Shown here piece by piece: positions 30,293-41,610 of a stretch of 64,000 bases of DNA. Position 1 is the stretch's first letter. Each line of letters begins with the position of its first letter. The position numbers and the translations under genes are program-made. This DNA is from Pseudoips prasinana (Eukaryota; Arthropoda; Insecta; Lepidoptera; Nolidae), in NCBI GenBank assembly GCA_951640165.1, contig OX621241.1:16435001-16499000 (forward strand), read 5' to 3'. The notes below the pieces were generated by a model. That model had not been told where the DNA came from and ran no database searches. It saw nothing but the letters and a program-made list of their open reading frames with translations.

Positions 30293-30707
30293 TCTACACT
30301 GCCATCTGATGATCCCAAACTAGGCAGAGCCAGTGTCGTGGCAACCAGACAACGAATAAACATATTTAAAAATACATACATATTACAGATAAATTACACT
30401 TCCCCATCACATCCGGTGGGGGTTGTATAAATCGTCCGAGGGAATACCTACCAGAGACAGGCAGCGTTTTTCTGTGAACTATGACCATCAAACTGCGATC
30501 GCCAATCCATCTGCCAAGCGTGGCGATTATGGCATATCCCCCCATCCTTTGGGCAGACTTGTCCAGCCGTGGACGTACTTTGGCTGACACCCCGACACAG
30601 AACAAATAATTATGCTGATCACATAAATATTTGTCCTAGATGGGGATCGAACCCACGACCTCTGGCTTAGCAGTCAGGGTCACTAACCACTAGGCCAGCA
30701 CGCCAGT
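30293..30707 (-). mobile_element. SINE B split by a short RTE-derived element
   Basis: SINE B parts at 30293-30380 and 30591-30707 (B box gggttcgatccc on the minus strand) flank a + strand insert at about 30395-30590. The insert matches the RTE 5' end (ggaataccta.cagaga, gatcgccaatccatctgcc, agcgtggcgattatggca), joined directly to the RTE 3' end (gtccagccgtggacg, tttggctga). The RTE body is missing, so the insert is an internally deleted derivative. Confidence 0.6.
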
Positions 30708-30959
30708 TAACAATAAAACTGTGTGTTATAAACAAATTAGGCGGTCCGTGGGTATGTAGGTAGAGCACGCATTTTGACGACACGAGTGCTTTGTTCCAAG
30801 CCAAGGTTATCTTGGTAAGTATTTGTGCACTTACAATTTAAGACTTAGTGGACAGGTAGTTGGATACTTGTTTGAATATATAATTTTATGCTAAGTATGT
30901 ATTTTGACTGTTAACAGGTGTTACAATAAAGTTGTAGCGGTTTTTGGAATAGTCTAGGC

Positions 30960-31480
30960 AGAATGTACTGACGTTTGCTTTTTCTCTGTAACCATAATAA
31001 CATTACCGGATACTGTTCACTAAACCAACATCTTTTCTCGATCGGCGCCACGGACCAAACCCTGTATAAGGCGATTGGCACACGCGCGTTCATGCGGATG
31101 CTGTTTCAGTGTGTTGGACTGTGTGTGTTTTCTATACCAACGGATATACTTACAAGCAACGTTAGAACACGCACTCACAGACTACGCTGCATCATGCGGG
31201 ACAGTGTGCTAAAAGCCTTATACAGGGTTCGGTACGTGGCGCCGATCGAGAAAAGGTGTTGGTTTGGTGAACAGTATCCGGTAATGTTATTTTGTATAGA
31301 AAACACGCACAGTCCGACACACTGAAACTGCATCCACTCGCGTTCATGTAGATACTTGTTCTGTGTGTTGGACTGTGCGTGTTTTCTATACAAACGGATA
31401 TACTTACAAGCAACGTAAGAGCTCGCACTCACGCACTACGTTGCATCATGCGAGGCAGTGTGCCAATCTCCTTAAGGTTG
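30960..31480. repeat. complex fold-back repeat
   Basis: The segment at about 30990-31130 (ataacattaccggatactgt, ttctcgatcggcgccacg, ccctgtataaggc) recurs inverted at 31210-31330. The segment around 31113-31205 (tgtgttggactgtg, acggatatacttacaagcaa, cgcactcac, gcatcatgcg) recurs in direct orientation at 31352-31460. The whole is a mosaic of one element folded back and partly duplicated. Open frames across it are by-products. Confidence 0.7.
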
Positions 31481-31890
31481 CATTGAAGTTTATGAAATTA
31501 AGGAAACACCAGCACACGTGTTTGCTATACTGTATAGCGTCGACTGCTAACCAGCTAAGTGGCTGAATAATCCGAACACTCTCTTGGACTTCTGGATGAA
31601 ACAGAAATGGTTTGATTTTGTAAATGTGGTCACGCCCAATGGTCCAATGAAGAGGTTATGGGCGAAAACCAATCGCCAAACTAAGTTGAGTTCTTAATAA
31701 AAAATACCTAAGCAAAGTAATTAATACTAATTGTGTAACGGAGAAATCACGGAATATTGAAGGACTGCGTGTGTTACATATATGTATAGTGACAGAAAAA
31801 ATTATGCCTCTATCTACTTAATGGTTTAGGCAGTCGCGATTCTTTGCGAAATTTGTTTAAAGAAATAAATATACTTACTGTGCCATCGGA

Positions 31891-31918
<28 letters not shown>
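31891..31918. repeat. (AT)n microsatellite
   Basis: About 14 uninterrupted AT units, directly before a LINE tail. Confidence 0.9.
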
Positions 31919-31922
<4 letters not shown>

Positions 31923-31924
31923 AT

Positions 31925-32936
31925 ATAATGTTTGTTAGAAAAAAATATTCATAATTATAAAAAGAAAAGTGAACTGCATATTATAAATACTAGTAATAAA
32001 AACAAACTAGCCATGCCAGGCTTTAGAGTAAGCAAAACTAATAAATCATTTTTAGGAAATTGTATTAGGTTTTATAACAAGCTTCCTACTCAAATTACTG
32101 ATCTGCCTGACACAAGTTTTAAAACACATATTAAACGTATACTTATGGCTAGGGGTTATTACACCACTAAAGAGTACATCGATGACAAAGACGTCTGGCT
32201 CTCACTTCCTACCTGCACATTGCTCGCTGGAGATCTTGTAGCCATATAGACATGACTGATCTGCTGTGTTACGTGAACTATCTGTAAATGATTGCTATCA
32301 TATACTTAATTTAAAATTATTGACTCTGTCTCAAAATGAATAATGTTATTGTTTCGAAGTTTTTCTTTTGTATACCTAAATATAATCTAAAATAATAAGC
32401 ATTCAGACAACCGATCGAGCATATATTGTGTTTGCCTACTAAATAATTACTCTAATTGGACCAAATCCCGTGTTCATGCCCGCTTGAGTATGTTTCGCCG
32501 GACCGTCTCAACTGGGTCGTGTTGAAACCGGTAGTAGATGAACCCACTGAGTTTGTTTCGCTGGGTCTTCTCAGTTGGGGCGCATTGGATCCGGTGGTAG
32601 CATTAAAGCGCGACCGTCGTTATTAACACAAGGTCCGTCATAATAATAATACCTTTAATATAGACAGAACCATTGACCATATGTAGTAAAAATATTAGAC
32701 TTAAACTAGATAATTAAACATAATCTCTTGACAATAACTTGATACGAGCTAGCTAAATATCATTTCTGTAATAAAATAAATTTCATAAATGTTTTCATAC
32801 AAGATGTACCTAAATATCTATGTTACTAGAAATAATATCTAATGTATACAACTATATTACTACAAACATGTTCTGACTATTTACAAGCGCTTTTTTAAAG
32901 TCTACGTGAATAAAAACCTTTTTTATTTTATTTTTA
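31925..32936 (+). mobile_element. LINE 3' end (family L) with RT C-terminus
   Basis: The frame 31932-32249 encodes NCIRFYNKLPTQITDLPDT, then KRILMARGYYTTKEYIDDK: the C-terminal tail of a Jockey/CR1-type ORF2. After it comes a 3' UTR of about 690 bp ending gtgaataaaaacctttttt and an A/T-rich tail. The last 470 bp recur at 37522-37983, and shorter parts at 48345-48481 and (minus) 55077-55500. Confidence 0.8.
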
Positions 32937-32939
32937 TTT

Positions 32940-33720
32940 TAATATGAGCCCAAAATACTGGAAATCGAAATATTATTATTCTTATCCATAATACCTTAAT
33001 CCAGTACATCTTACTGTACAATTCCGAAATTTTGAAAACTAATAAGTTATTATCTCAGATTTTAAAATTCCGCATGTGTAAGTTATCAAATTTTCAATTA
33101 TTCTTAAATTACAAAACCAAAAATAGAATACAACAAATACGGGTAACATAACACAAAACATATAAAAACATAAAATACCGATGTCCAAATGCCCTAAAGG
33201 AAATAATTTGTGTTAGGTTAGGGTAGAACTGCGGCAGCGGCTGCATTGGTGAAGATTGGCCCTAGAAACAATCAATTTTTTGTGTGCACTTCGATAGCCG
33301 TACATACTTATCGATACTTGTAAACATGATTAATAAATGAATGATCGATTGCCACTCATACTTTTTTATTTTGACCTGTTTTATGGTTGAATATTTTACG
33401 ATTAAGTATTTAGTACATTGAATTTTAGGGCTTCGGTTATTCGGTCGTAAGGTATTTTAAATCATTTATTATATGCACATACTTGCCTTATGAATATAAA
33501 GTATTTCGATTTCAGATATTTTGTGCTCACGCATTTTAAATAAAGGCATTATGTTTTCTGCCATTACAATATGTAACCACTGCGTGAGCTACTAAAATAT
33601 ACAGTGTTGATCTAAATCAAAATAAAATGTTAATTATTCATGCATTATATCTTTTTCTCAAAAACTACGCTCGCACTAGGCAAATCAATCTATGTGGCTC
33701 GGGGTATTTTGCGGAAATAA
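32940..33720. other. intron sequence, nothing recognised
   Basis: AT-rich. No supported exon, repeat family or hairpin. Confidence 0.4.
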
Positions 33721-33724
33721 CTGA

Positions 33725-33862
33725 CGGGTCCAAAGCATACTCTTGACTCACAACTACTACTTATGGGTCACACAAATAGATTTGATAGATTAGACGGGTA
33801 TCGAACCCCGGACGCGAAGTGGCGAGGCGACTGTGTTAGTTGCTGCGCCTACCTGCGGTCAA
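33725..33862 (-). mobile_element. tRNA-derived SINE (family A), decayed
   Basis: On the minus strand: cgcaggtaggcgcagcaac, gtcgcctcgccacttcgcg, ggttcgatacccg, then acaactact block. Degenerate copy of the SINE at 61321. Confidence 0.6.
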
Positions 33863-33915
33863 AGTATATTTCTCATTGTGATAGTAAATTGTATATCTGA
33901 TTTTGATTGTAGGTA

Positions 33916-34039
33916 CAGACGCCAGCACATCCAGCAACCCCAATCTGCCAAATTTCTTTAATAGATTTTCAACGTTATCAAAAAAACATAAGGGTTCAAT
34001 TGGGGAAATTTGACAGATTGGGGTAGCTTAGCTAGTCTG
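33916..34039. mobile_element. MITE A, copy 2 (TA target site)
   Basis: Begins cagacgccagcacatccagc and ends tagcttagctagtctg, with flanking TA on both sides (33914-33915, 34040-34041). The interior is inverted relative to copy 1 (aacataagggttcaattggg). It lies 115 bp before exon 2 of gene 2. Confidence 0.8.
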
Positions 34040-34154
34040 TACCTATCTATAATTTGTAGTTTTGTTCAGCTAGATGGTTTTAATCCACACCGCCTCTTTT
34101 TTTCGTGGAAGCAGCGATAGCAGCATAGATAACAATTGTATGTTTTATTTACAG

Positions 34155-34259
34155 GTGGTGGGGAAGTGTGAGCTCACCGACTCCTGTGAAGTACCTTCGT
34201 CACCCACCAGTGTTACACTCACGCCGCCCCCCTCGCTGTTTAGTTGTTTTCATTGTGCT
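34155..34259 (+). CDS. gene 2, coding exon 2
   Basis: The acceptor is tgttttatttacag at 34141-34154 and the donor is GTAAGT at 34260. 35 codons, phase 0 at both ends: VVGKCELTDSCEVPSSPTS, then VTLTPPPSLFSCFHCA. The Cys spacing (CELTDSC, CFHC) could bind metal, but two CxxC-type pairs alone do not define a domain. It is a coding-like island flanked by a MITE and a SINE. Confidence 0.55.
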
Positions 34260-34299
34260 GTAAGTGTGAGACCTATGTTTATCTTTACTATCATTGTAA

Positions 34300-34668
34300 T
34301 AATAACCTCTAGTCGAATTTCGGCCACAGCGGCCAGTCTCAATAAAGATTAGCCATCTGAGCGTGACATATTATAGTGCATAAGTGTGTGCGCAAACACA
34401 GGAGCACTTTCTATTCTATCACTTTCAGGGACCGATGGGACGCCTAGTGACACGACTGGAAAGAGGTCAGGTACAGGACCGACGGCTTTGCGTGCTCTCC
34501 GAGGCACGGGGTTATAATACCGCCGACTCCCAGACTTAGGGCTGATGCTTAAATTTTTCTTTTTACAAAATAGTTCCAAAATCACTTTTGACCCGAACTG
34601 GAATTGAACCCAGGACCTCGTTCTCTGCGAGTGAACCCGCTACTGCTAAACAAACGAGGCAGCTAACT
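34300..34668 (-). mobile_element. tRNA-derived SINE (family C), minus copy
   Basis: Reverse complement of the SINE at 49800-50135: gaggtcctgggttcaattcc (B box) near the right end, the ccgtgcctcggagagc body block and the gtggccgaaattcgact tail at the left. Partial target-site similarity (actatcatt) on both sides. Confidence 0.75.
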
Positions 34669-34899
34669 GCCACTATCATTATAACGATGCAATTAGTACC
34701 CAAAAAAACAAATTAGTTGTTTTTGAACTGAGTAAGTACCCTCAACGACACACAAAGCGACAACAAAACATTTACTGCGAGACATGATGATGACAGTTAG
34801 ACAGTTTTAAATAAAAAATTTAAAGATATATTTTTAAAAACACATCAAAGTTAGCCTAAACCGGCGAGCACGTGTGAAGAATGTTATGACAGTAAACGA

Positions 34900-35215
34900 G
34901 GCAATAGAAGTATGCAACGATAGTGACTAAAAACCGTTGCCTCTGTCTGCCCCTTTGGGAGACAGGCGTGAGTATGTTCGTATGTGAAGATAGCCTAGGA
35001 CGCTAGGGGTCTTTTAAGAAGCATATGTTCAATGGTGGTGGTCATCACTCCAAGCATCTAGAGGTTAGCCGCACGTGGTGGTTTAGTAGGTAACCTTAGG
35101 GACGCTCACATACTCCGTCGTCATCCTAAACCAATAGGGAGACCATGAAAAAAGACTTTTACTGCGTCACCGGACAATAAAGGGGAATGTGGACTGGAAC
35201 CGACCTCTAATATAA
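34900..35215. repeat. interspersed repeat fragments
   Basis: Contains gcccctttgggagacaggcg, tgagtatg (a common lepidopteran repeat block) and tgcgtcaccggacaataaag. The second is shared in part with 58330-58360 and 59600-59625 (ttcaccggac...agagg). Confidence 0.4.
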
Positions 35216-35381
35216 TTAATTTTGTTTGCCAAACAACCAATTTTGAAGGTCTTATAAATAATGCAAAACTTTCCAATTAGTCGTTCTTATTGTTGTTAGT
35301 TGTCGGTGTGACTTCTAATTATATAAGAAGTTATTATAAAATAAATAATGATCTTGAATTTACACTCTCGAGGAGTCCCAC

Positions 35382-35600
35382 TGACTGCACGTGTGGCTTA
35401 GTGGTTAAGGTAGCCGCCTTGCTAACACCTTGATTCCAATGTGTTTCGGATTCGAAACCCGGAGAGGACAACTATTTCTGTGACCCAGAAATGGTTGTTG
35501 AAATGAGTCCGATTGTGCTTTGTGCACGATAATTTCATGTTTGGAAGATACCCCGCGATACAAGGATTTATTTCCATGGTGTGTGAGATGTCCCTAAAAG
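35382..35600 (+). mobile_element. tRNA-derived SINE (family A)
   Basis: Head tgactgcacgtgtggcttag, tggttaagg (A box), B-box-like ggattcgaaaccc, then ggacaactatttctgtgacc and the accccgcgata block. Same order as the 61321 copy. Confidence 0.75.
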
Positions 35601-35609
35601 GAAAAAAAC

Positions 35610-37520
35610 CTGCAATCTGTAGTTGCGTAGTACTGTAGTAGGAGCTAGCAGTGTGAAAATTGTTGCAGGTACGCACAGTTTTACACAACGTTAGAATATG
35701 GCTGCAATTAATAATATGTGAATGTTATATAATATGTGAAGCAGTGACATAGCTATACAAAGCAGTGATGGTTAAGATTCCACGTGTAACTGCAGCTAGC
35801 CTAACCCAATTACTATCATAGGCAACGCGGCCTGTTAGCAATTGTCTTCAGTCGTATGATACATGATATATATATGTATATATGATAAATGATGAGATTT
35901 TAAGCAAAATATTAAATTATAAAATTTCTTATAACAGAATAATTAATACCCCATTTACTATGCTTTGAGATGATGATGATTATCTGAAGATTCATTAAAT
36001 GAACACTTCAGCTTTGCAAAACAATCCTATCCTTATTTTATGGTCTCTTTATGTAGTGACAAAAACACATGTAGTGTCTCTAACCACCAGTTTTTGGCGC
36101 TGACATATGCAGTACCACGTAACCAACGCGTTGAATTCTTTTGTATGCGTTTTCTATATTAGATAAATAAATCACCCCGTACATATATTCAGTAAGTTTT
36201 AGGTACATTAGTGACGATGTGTATAAAAGCCAGATGTTGGATTACTATATTATGAGGCTGGCACCAGTGAATTTCATTTTATTGCTGTAAATGTTGTACT
36301 CAATATTACTTATAGGTACACAGTACCCGTATGATTATTTTATAATATATAACGAGACGGGTTATTTCTAAAACACGTCTTCATAACTATCCTTGATGAA
36401 GAATTACTACATCAGTTTACATGATTGTTTTATATGATATTGTTGTATCATATGACTAGAAAAACTTCTTGTCTAGATTTCACTAGTTAAAATTTTCGCC
36501 ACGATAATATATGTTTTTTAATTTTATACAGTTCTTCTTCTACTATATTTGATAGCTCAGGTATATGGGCGCTATTTCCGTGATTTGATAAAATTCGCTC
36601 TAATCATCCTTCTATTACTAAGTAATAGGAGTAATTATTATTGCGCTAATAAAATCAAAACGATGACGTTACGTCCGAACGCTCATCTAAACTTTCTCGT
36701 TAGCATGTAAAATATTAGTGCCATAGTGTAAAAAAAATATTCAATGTTTTCATTGAATATTTTTATACATCTCCATCACAACAATTTAAGTCATTTATGA
36801 GTTTACTACTATAAATTACAGGGCAAATATACTAAATAGCAGTCAAGAGTACAAAGTTTTTAATAATGTTAGCTATAGAAGACCTAATTTCATTCACCGT
36901 GCGGAATCCAGTTCCATCGCGTGATAGAGGAGGAAACACTCGACAGAGTCTGAGACTTGCGACTCAGATGTAGGTTTAAGGGGCCCCCTATGTGGCATCA
37001 ACGCTCACCTCGTGTAAAATTTTGTCCTCCATATTTTCTAGCTGTGCGTAATCTCTGATTATAATTATAATATATTCATTATATATTATAATATATTAAT
37101 ATACAATGTGGAGCAGGACGATTGACATTCCTCTTAACCACGTAAAGAATGGCATGCTCTTTACCCGTATACAAAAAATCAATCAAATCCAATGAATACT
37201 TTAGCCACAGGAAATTATTTTTCATTTTCATAATTTTCAACATGATGTAGATCGGAGTCCGTAATAATAGGTAAACGGCCGCCGTCCGCTGCACGCCGCA
37301 CCACGCCGCGCACTAGGTCAGTGACTTTTCGTAGATAAAGCGTGTTTACTTTTTATGCAGTTGATTCTGCTATTTATTTTGTTTGAAAATTGCAATTTTA
37401 AAATTTTCCAGTAACTACTAATCTTCGTGTCTTAAAATGTTTTGATGGACTAATACTGTGCTCGTTTTAATTTAATGTCGTAGTTCCAGATCCACATTGT
37501 ATAATATATTCATCCGCTTG
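35610..37520. other. intron sequence, nothing coding recognised
   Basis: AT-rich. One hairpin at 36731-36765 (aaaatattcaatg with complement). A moderately GC-rich stretch at about 37262-37320 has no supported exon. Confidence 0.45.
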
Positions 37521-37521
37521 A

Positions 37522-37983
37522 GTCCCGTGTTCATGCCCGCTTGAGTATGTTTCGCCGGACCGTCTCAACTGGGTCGTGTTGAAACCGGTAGTAGATGAAC
37601 CCACTGAGTTTGTTTCGCTGGGTCTTCTCAGTTGGGGCGCATTGGATCCGGTGGTAGCATTAAAGCGCGACCGTCGTTATTAACACAAGGTCCGTCATAA
37701 TAATAATACCTTTAATATAGACAGAACCATTGACAATATGTAGTAAAAATATTAGACTTAAACTAGATAATTAAACATAATCTCTTGACAATAACTTGAT
37801 ACGAGCTAGCTAAATATCATTTCTGTAATAAAATAAATTTTGTAAATGTTTTTATACAAGATGTACTTAAATATCTATGTTACTAGAAATAATATCTAAT
37901 GTATACAACTATATTACTACAAACATGTTCTGACTATTTACAAGCGCTTTTTTAAAGTCTACGTGAATAAAAACCTTTTTTAT
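37522..37983 (+). mobile_element. LINE 3' end (family L), second copy
   Basis: Nearly the same sequence as 32466-32936 (only a few substitutions seen by eye), from tcccgtgttcatgcccgc to gtgaataaaaacctttttt and a (TTTA)n tail. It is more strongly 5'-truncated, with no coding sequence left. The similarity suggests two recent insertions from one source. Confidence 0.8.
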
Positions 37984-38059
37984 TTATTTATTTATTTATT
38001 GGCATTTTACGTGATCCACGCATATTTAGGTTATTAATATATTATTAAATAAATAAATA

Positions 38060-38275
38060 TCTTAGGAAAACTAACACGCTGTTATCTGATCTCAAATTAA
38101 CTATGTTAAAATACTTACATATTATAAAAATACTAACATATTATAAATAAATTAAACTCAGACAGAGAACAAATAATCTTGCTCGTCACGCAAAGATTTG
38201 TGCTTGGTGGGGTCGAACCCACGTCTTGGCTTAGTACTCAGGGTCACTAACCACAAGACCAACAGGCCAGTCAAA
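38060..38275 (-). mobile_element. tRNA-derived SINE (family B)
   Basis: Minus strand: tgactggcctgttggtctt, gtggttagtgaccc (A box region), gggttcgacccc (B box), then ttgttctctgtctgag and a decayed tail. Confidence 0.7.
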
Positions 38276-38477
38276 TACACGTGGATAACGATAAAATTAT
38301 CCACGGCACAAAAGCAGTGTATAATCCCCAATTCTAATTTTAATTTCCTCAATAGCATACTACGTTATCCACGCACAGATATTATGCTAATGTCAAGTCA
38401 AAATTAGGGAAAATAGGTAGGTAAATAAATATGATACAAGTAGATTACGACACAACTATTCATAACAGAATAATGAA

Positions 38478-38605
38478 ATAATGAAATTTATTCAGCACTT
38501 TGGTATTAACATACACTTGTACTTGTCAAGCTCACAATGCAGTTCATAAACATACACAGACACAGTAACAAAAAAGAAGTACGATCTGTGTTATCACATT
38601 TTTTT
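38478..38605 (-). mobile_element. LINE 3' end, same family as 7318-7600, without MITE
   Basis: gaaatttattcagcacttt through cacttgtacttgtcaagct and gcagttcat matches the copy that holds MITE A. No MITE at the corresponding position. Confidence 0.6.
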
Positions 38606-38675
38606 TTATTTTACATATTTAACTATTTTAGTAATATTTTGTTACAATAATAAAAAAAAAGAAGACAACGAGCAG

Positions 38676-38906
38676 ATGGTTAGCACAGAAGGCTCTCAGC
38701 CAGTATCTCAATTTAAGCGACTAATACCTGAGGGCACCCTTATGGGGTTCGGGCCCCACCTCAGGAGCCCGAATAGCAAAAAGACGGAATTCTTAATGAG
38801 GGTAAGATCACTTGCACGGGATCACCGATCAGGTGTTAAGGGGCCAACGCGATCCTCGCCGCCGAGGAACCGACCCTACGTAACCTGCTGCTTAACCTGT
38901 AAGTAA
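38676..38906 (+). other. GC-rich block with open frame, probably repeat
   Basis: 76 open codons (MVSTEGSQPVSQFKRLIPE...) and a donor-like GTAAGA after agg at about 38796. There is no pyrimidine tract before it, and ggagggcacc...ggggttcggg wording recurs at 59660. I read it as an uncharacterised repeat rather than an exon of gene 2. Confidence 0.3.
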
Positions 38907-38970
38907 TCCTAATATCTGGTTAATGTATAGTGTTTCTATAGTTGAGTTTGTTATGTTGTTTTTTTTTCAG

Positions 38971-39039
38971 TTCCAGAACGGGATCAAGTTTAACCGAAAA
39001 GAGGAGCATCGGAAAAATAACTACAAAGTCAAACATAAG
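38971..39039 (+). CDS. gene 2, coding exon 3
   Basis: The acceptor is a long T run ending tttcag (38961-38970) and the donor is GTATGT at 39040. 23 codons, phase 0 both ends: FQNGIKFNRKEEHRKNNYK, then VKHK. It is very basic, suggesting a nucleic-acid-binding or nuclear-localising segment. The joined sequence ...CFHCA-FQNGIKFN... is open across the splice. The next exon was not found in the window. Confidence 0.5.
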
Positions 39040-39349
39040 GTATGTAGCATTTGTATTGTTCATATTTGTTTTCTCTTGTCGGTCCATAAAGCTAGAGTCA
39101 ACCCCGACAACAATAATAATAATGTTTGCAAAAAGGCTAGACCACCCTTACGTCAACCACTGCTCCATATTGGGATATAGGATATTTCAAACGTTTCAAA
39201 ATTGTGATAATTTTAAGTTAATTTTTTTATTGCCCTGTGCCTTGTTGCCAGTTAAAATAGATTATAATTATTATGCCTAAATACGTTAAGCTAAAAGTAT
39301 CACTATATGGAATCAATTAATTGCGGAGGTATTACCGTTCTGTTAAGAC

Positions 39350-39480
39350 ATGGCAGCCTTCAAGAACCGAGCTTATTCCTTTCTTATAGGCCGCAACGCA
39401 CTTGCGGCCTCTCTAGTTTTACGAGTGTCCCTGGGCGGCGATGATTAGCTACGAGTGACCCGTTTGCTCGTTTGCCTAGA
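39350..39480. repeat. lepidopteran repeat ('ggccgcaacgcacttgcggc')
   Basis: ggccgcaacgcacttgcggc, ctctagt, gtgtccctgggcggcgatg, acccgtttgctcgtttgcct. I know this block as one of the commonest interspersed sequences of moths and butterflies. Confidence 0.6.
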
Positions 39481-39489
39481 TATATAAAA

Positions 39490-40290
39490 TGACATGCGTG
39501 CAGTCTTTGGGGACTGTCGATATAGAAGTGAAAACTATTTTTTAAACTTGTTATCAAAATAATCTACATTATAATAGTTATAAATATAGCTGGGAAGTGT
39601 GACGTGACAGAATCAGAATATTATTTAATTCTCTAGTTTTGATGTTACATGTCACTTAAAAATCTCATTTTAGTGGTGTGTTTCATTTTGTCCTTAGAGT
39701 AGGAGCTTTTGAAACATATCCTAGTCGTTACCTTTATTTCTAGTGATTATATAATTTAACGTGCGGAAAACGATAAAGCAAAAGGCTTGACGTGAATACG
39801 ACACGAGTTTCACGCTTTTTATTTACTAAAAAAGTACACATATATAGGTATACAAACTATACACATAGCTCATGGGAAATGTGACGTGACGGTTCCATGT
39901 CAACAAAAAAGTACTCAACGTTCTTAAAGAAGTTTTCACTTTATTTACTTAATAAATCAGTTGTACTTTTTTGTTACATCATTCTCAGTTGTTGACGTAT
40001 ATTTACAAATATCGGTCAGTCTTTCCAAGTTATATTTTTAGAGGTATTATCGAAATTCATAGAATTGTGTATTCACTTAAGTCCACATTGATTAAATTAT
40101 CTTTTTTGTTTTTAACACGTGTGCTACTAGTATATTAATAATGAGTGATGTAAGTATAGTTAAACAATTAAGTGACTGTATAAGTTGGAAATAAATCATA
40201 TTGGGTTAGATATATTATTTTTTAATTTAATTGGGGGCGCCTTCCTGACGGCTCCGTATAAACATTGTTTGCATCGCTTGTTATAAAAAG
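39490..40290. other. intron sequence, nothing recognised
   Basis: AT-rich, no supported exon. Two stretches share gtgacgtgac with different flanks (about 39600 and 39885). Confidence 0.45.
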
Positions 40291-40292
40291 CA

Positions 40293-40895
40293 TTAATTAT
40301 TTAGCTTGCATTTGTTTAATAAGCATTCTTCACAACTAACAATCATCAACTACAATAGGCACCAGTCTCTTACAAAGTTAGGTTCTAACTTAGTACCCCA
40401 ACCATAATTAAGATGTATTTGTTTTAATTAGAGTCTGTATTTTTTTGTGAAGAGAAAATGAAAGAATTTTGAATTTGAATTTGAATCAATATATAACAAA
40501 CCATACCTTCGACTTGATAATCCACTTCTTTTTTTTTTAAACTCCATCGCTTGCACTAAGGAATATGATGATTCTTTTATTTTCTCTTCACAAAGAAATA
40601 CAGACTCTAATTAAAACAAATACATCTTAATTATTTAGCTTGCATTTGTTTAATAAGCATTCTTCACAACTAACAATCGTCAACTACAATAGGCACCAGT
40701 CTCTCACAAAGTTAGGTTCTAACTCAGTACCCCAACCATAATTAAGATGTATTTGTTTTAATTAGAGTCTGTATTACTTTGTGAAGAGAAAATAAAAGAA
40801 TTTGAATTTGAATCAATATATAACAAACCATACCTTCGACTTGATAATCCACTTCTTTTTTTTTAAACTCCATCGCTTGCACTAGGGAATATGAT
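40293..40895. repeat. tandem duplicate with inverted middle segment
   Basis: Units 40293-40570 and 40627-40895 are near-identical direct repeats (cttgcatttgtttaataagc to actccatcgcttgcact). The 56 bp between them are the reverse complement of an internal part of each unit (attagagtctgtattt...gtgaagagaaaa). The gaatttgaatttgaat words resemble a LINE tail, so each unit contains a LINE 3' end. Confidence 0.8.
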
Positions 40896-40970
40896 CCCTG
40901 TGTCGCGGGGCACTTTACAAACATTTAATAGACGGACACAAATTACATCCAGACTCCGAAGAAGTTGGTT
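40894..40970 (-). mobile_element. SINE A 3' fragment
   Basis: cctgtgtcgcggggcacttt, gacggacacaaattacatcc is the reverse complement of the tail of the 61321 SINE. Confidence 0.6.
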
Positions 40971-41045
40971 AAAAAGAAGGTCGACTGTAGTTATGCTGGC
41001 CAAATAAGTCTGATTATGAGTATAGGTATCTTATAGCAATCATCA

Positions 41046-41462
41046 TCATCTCAGCCAAAAAACGTACACTGCTGGACAAAGGCCTCCCCCGAAGATCTCC
41101 ACAATTGCCGGTCTTGCGCTAAACGCATTTCCAGCGACCCGCACAAGATCATCGGTCCTTCTTGTAGGGGGCTTGCCCACGCTGCGTCTTCCGGTTCCTG
41201 GTCGCCACTCGAGAACCTTTCTGCCCCAGCGGCCGTCGGTTCTACGAGCTATGTGCCCTGCCCACTGCCACTTCAGCTTGGCAATTCTTACGGCTATGTC
41301 GGTTACTTTGGTTCGACTGCGGATTTCAACATTTCTGATTCGATCTCGCAGGGAAACTCCAAGCATAGCCCTTTCCATTGCTCTTTGGGTGACTTTGAGC
41401 CGCCTGATAAGGCCCACAGTGAGCGACCACGTATCTGTTCCGTAAGTCATCACTGGCAACAC
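41046..41462 (-). pseudogene. RTE ORF2 C-terminus in the inverted copy
   Basis: MLPVMTYGTDTWSLTVGLIRR, then QWAGHIARRTDGRWGRKVLEW and GRRSVGKPPTRRTDDLVRVAG, the conserved C-terminal domain of RTE ORF2. It ends out of frame in the 3' UTR after a short deletion relative to the 44493 copy. Confidence 0.75.
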
Positions 41463-41610
41463 ACACTTGTTGAAGACTTTCGACTTGAGACACTGCGGTA
41501 TTTGGGACGAGAAAATATTACGTAGCTTAGGACAGAGCTAACTGACGAAGCTGAAGACTGAGGATGGCAGAATCGTCACGTCTAGACCTGAGTTGCTGGG
41601 AGAGATCGAG

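Noticed and set aside
30975..31566. Frames of 60-116 codons on both strands
   Set aside because: They arise from the fold-back repeat, which reads similarly on both strands; no protein-like pattern.
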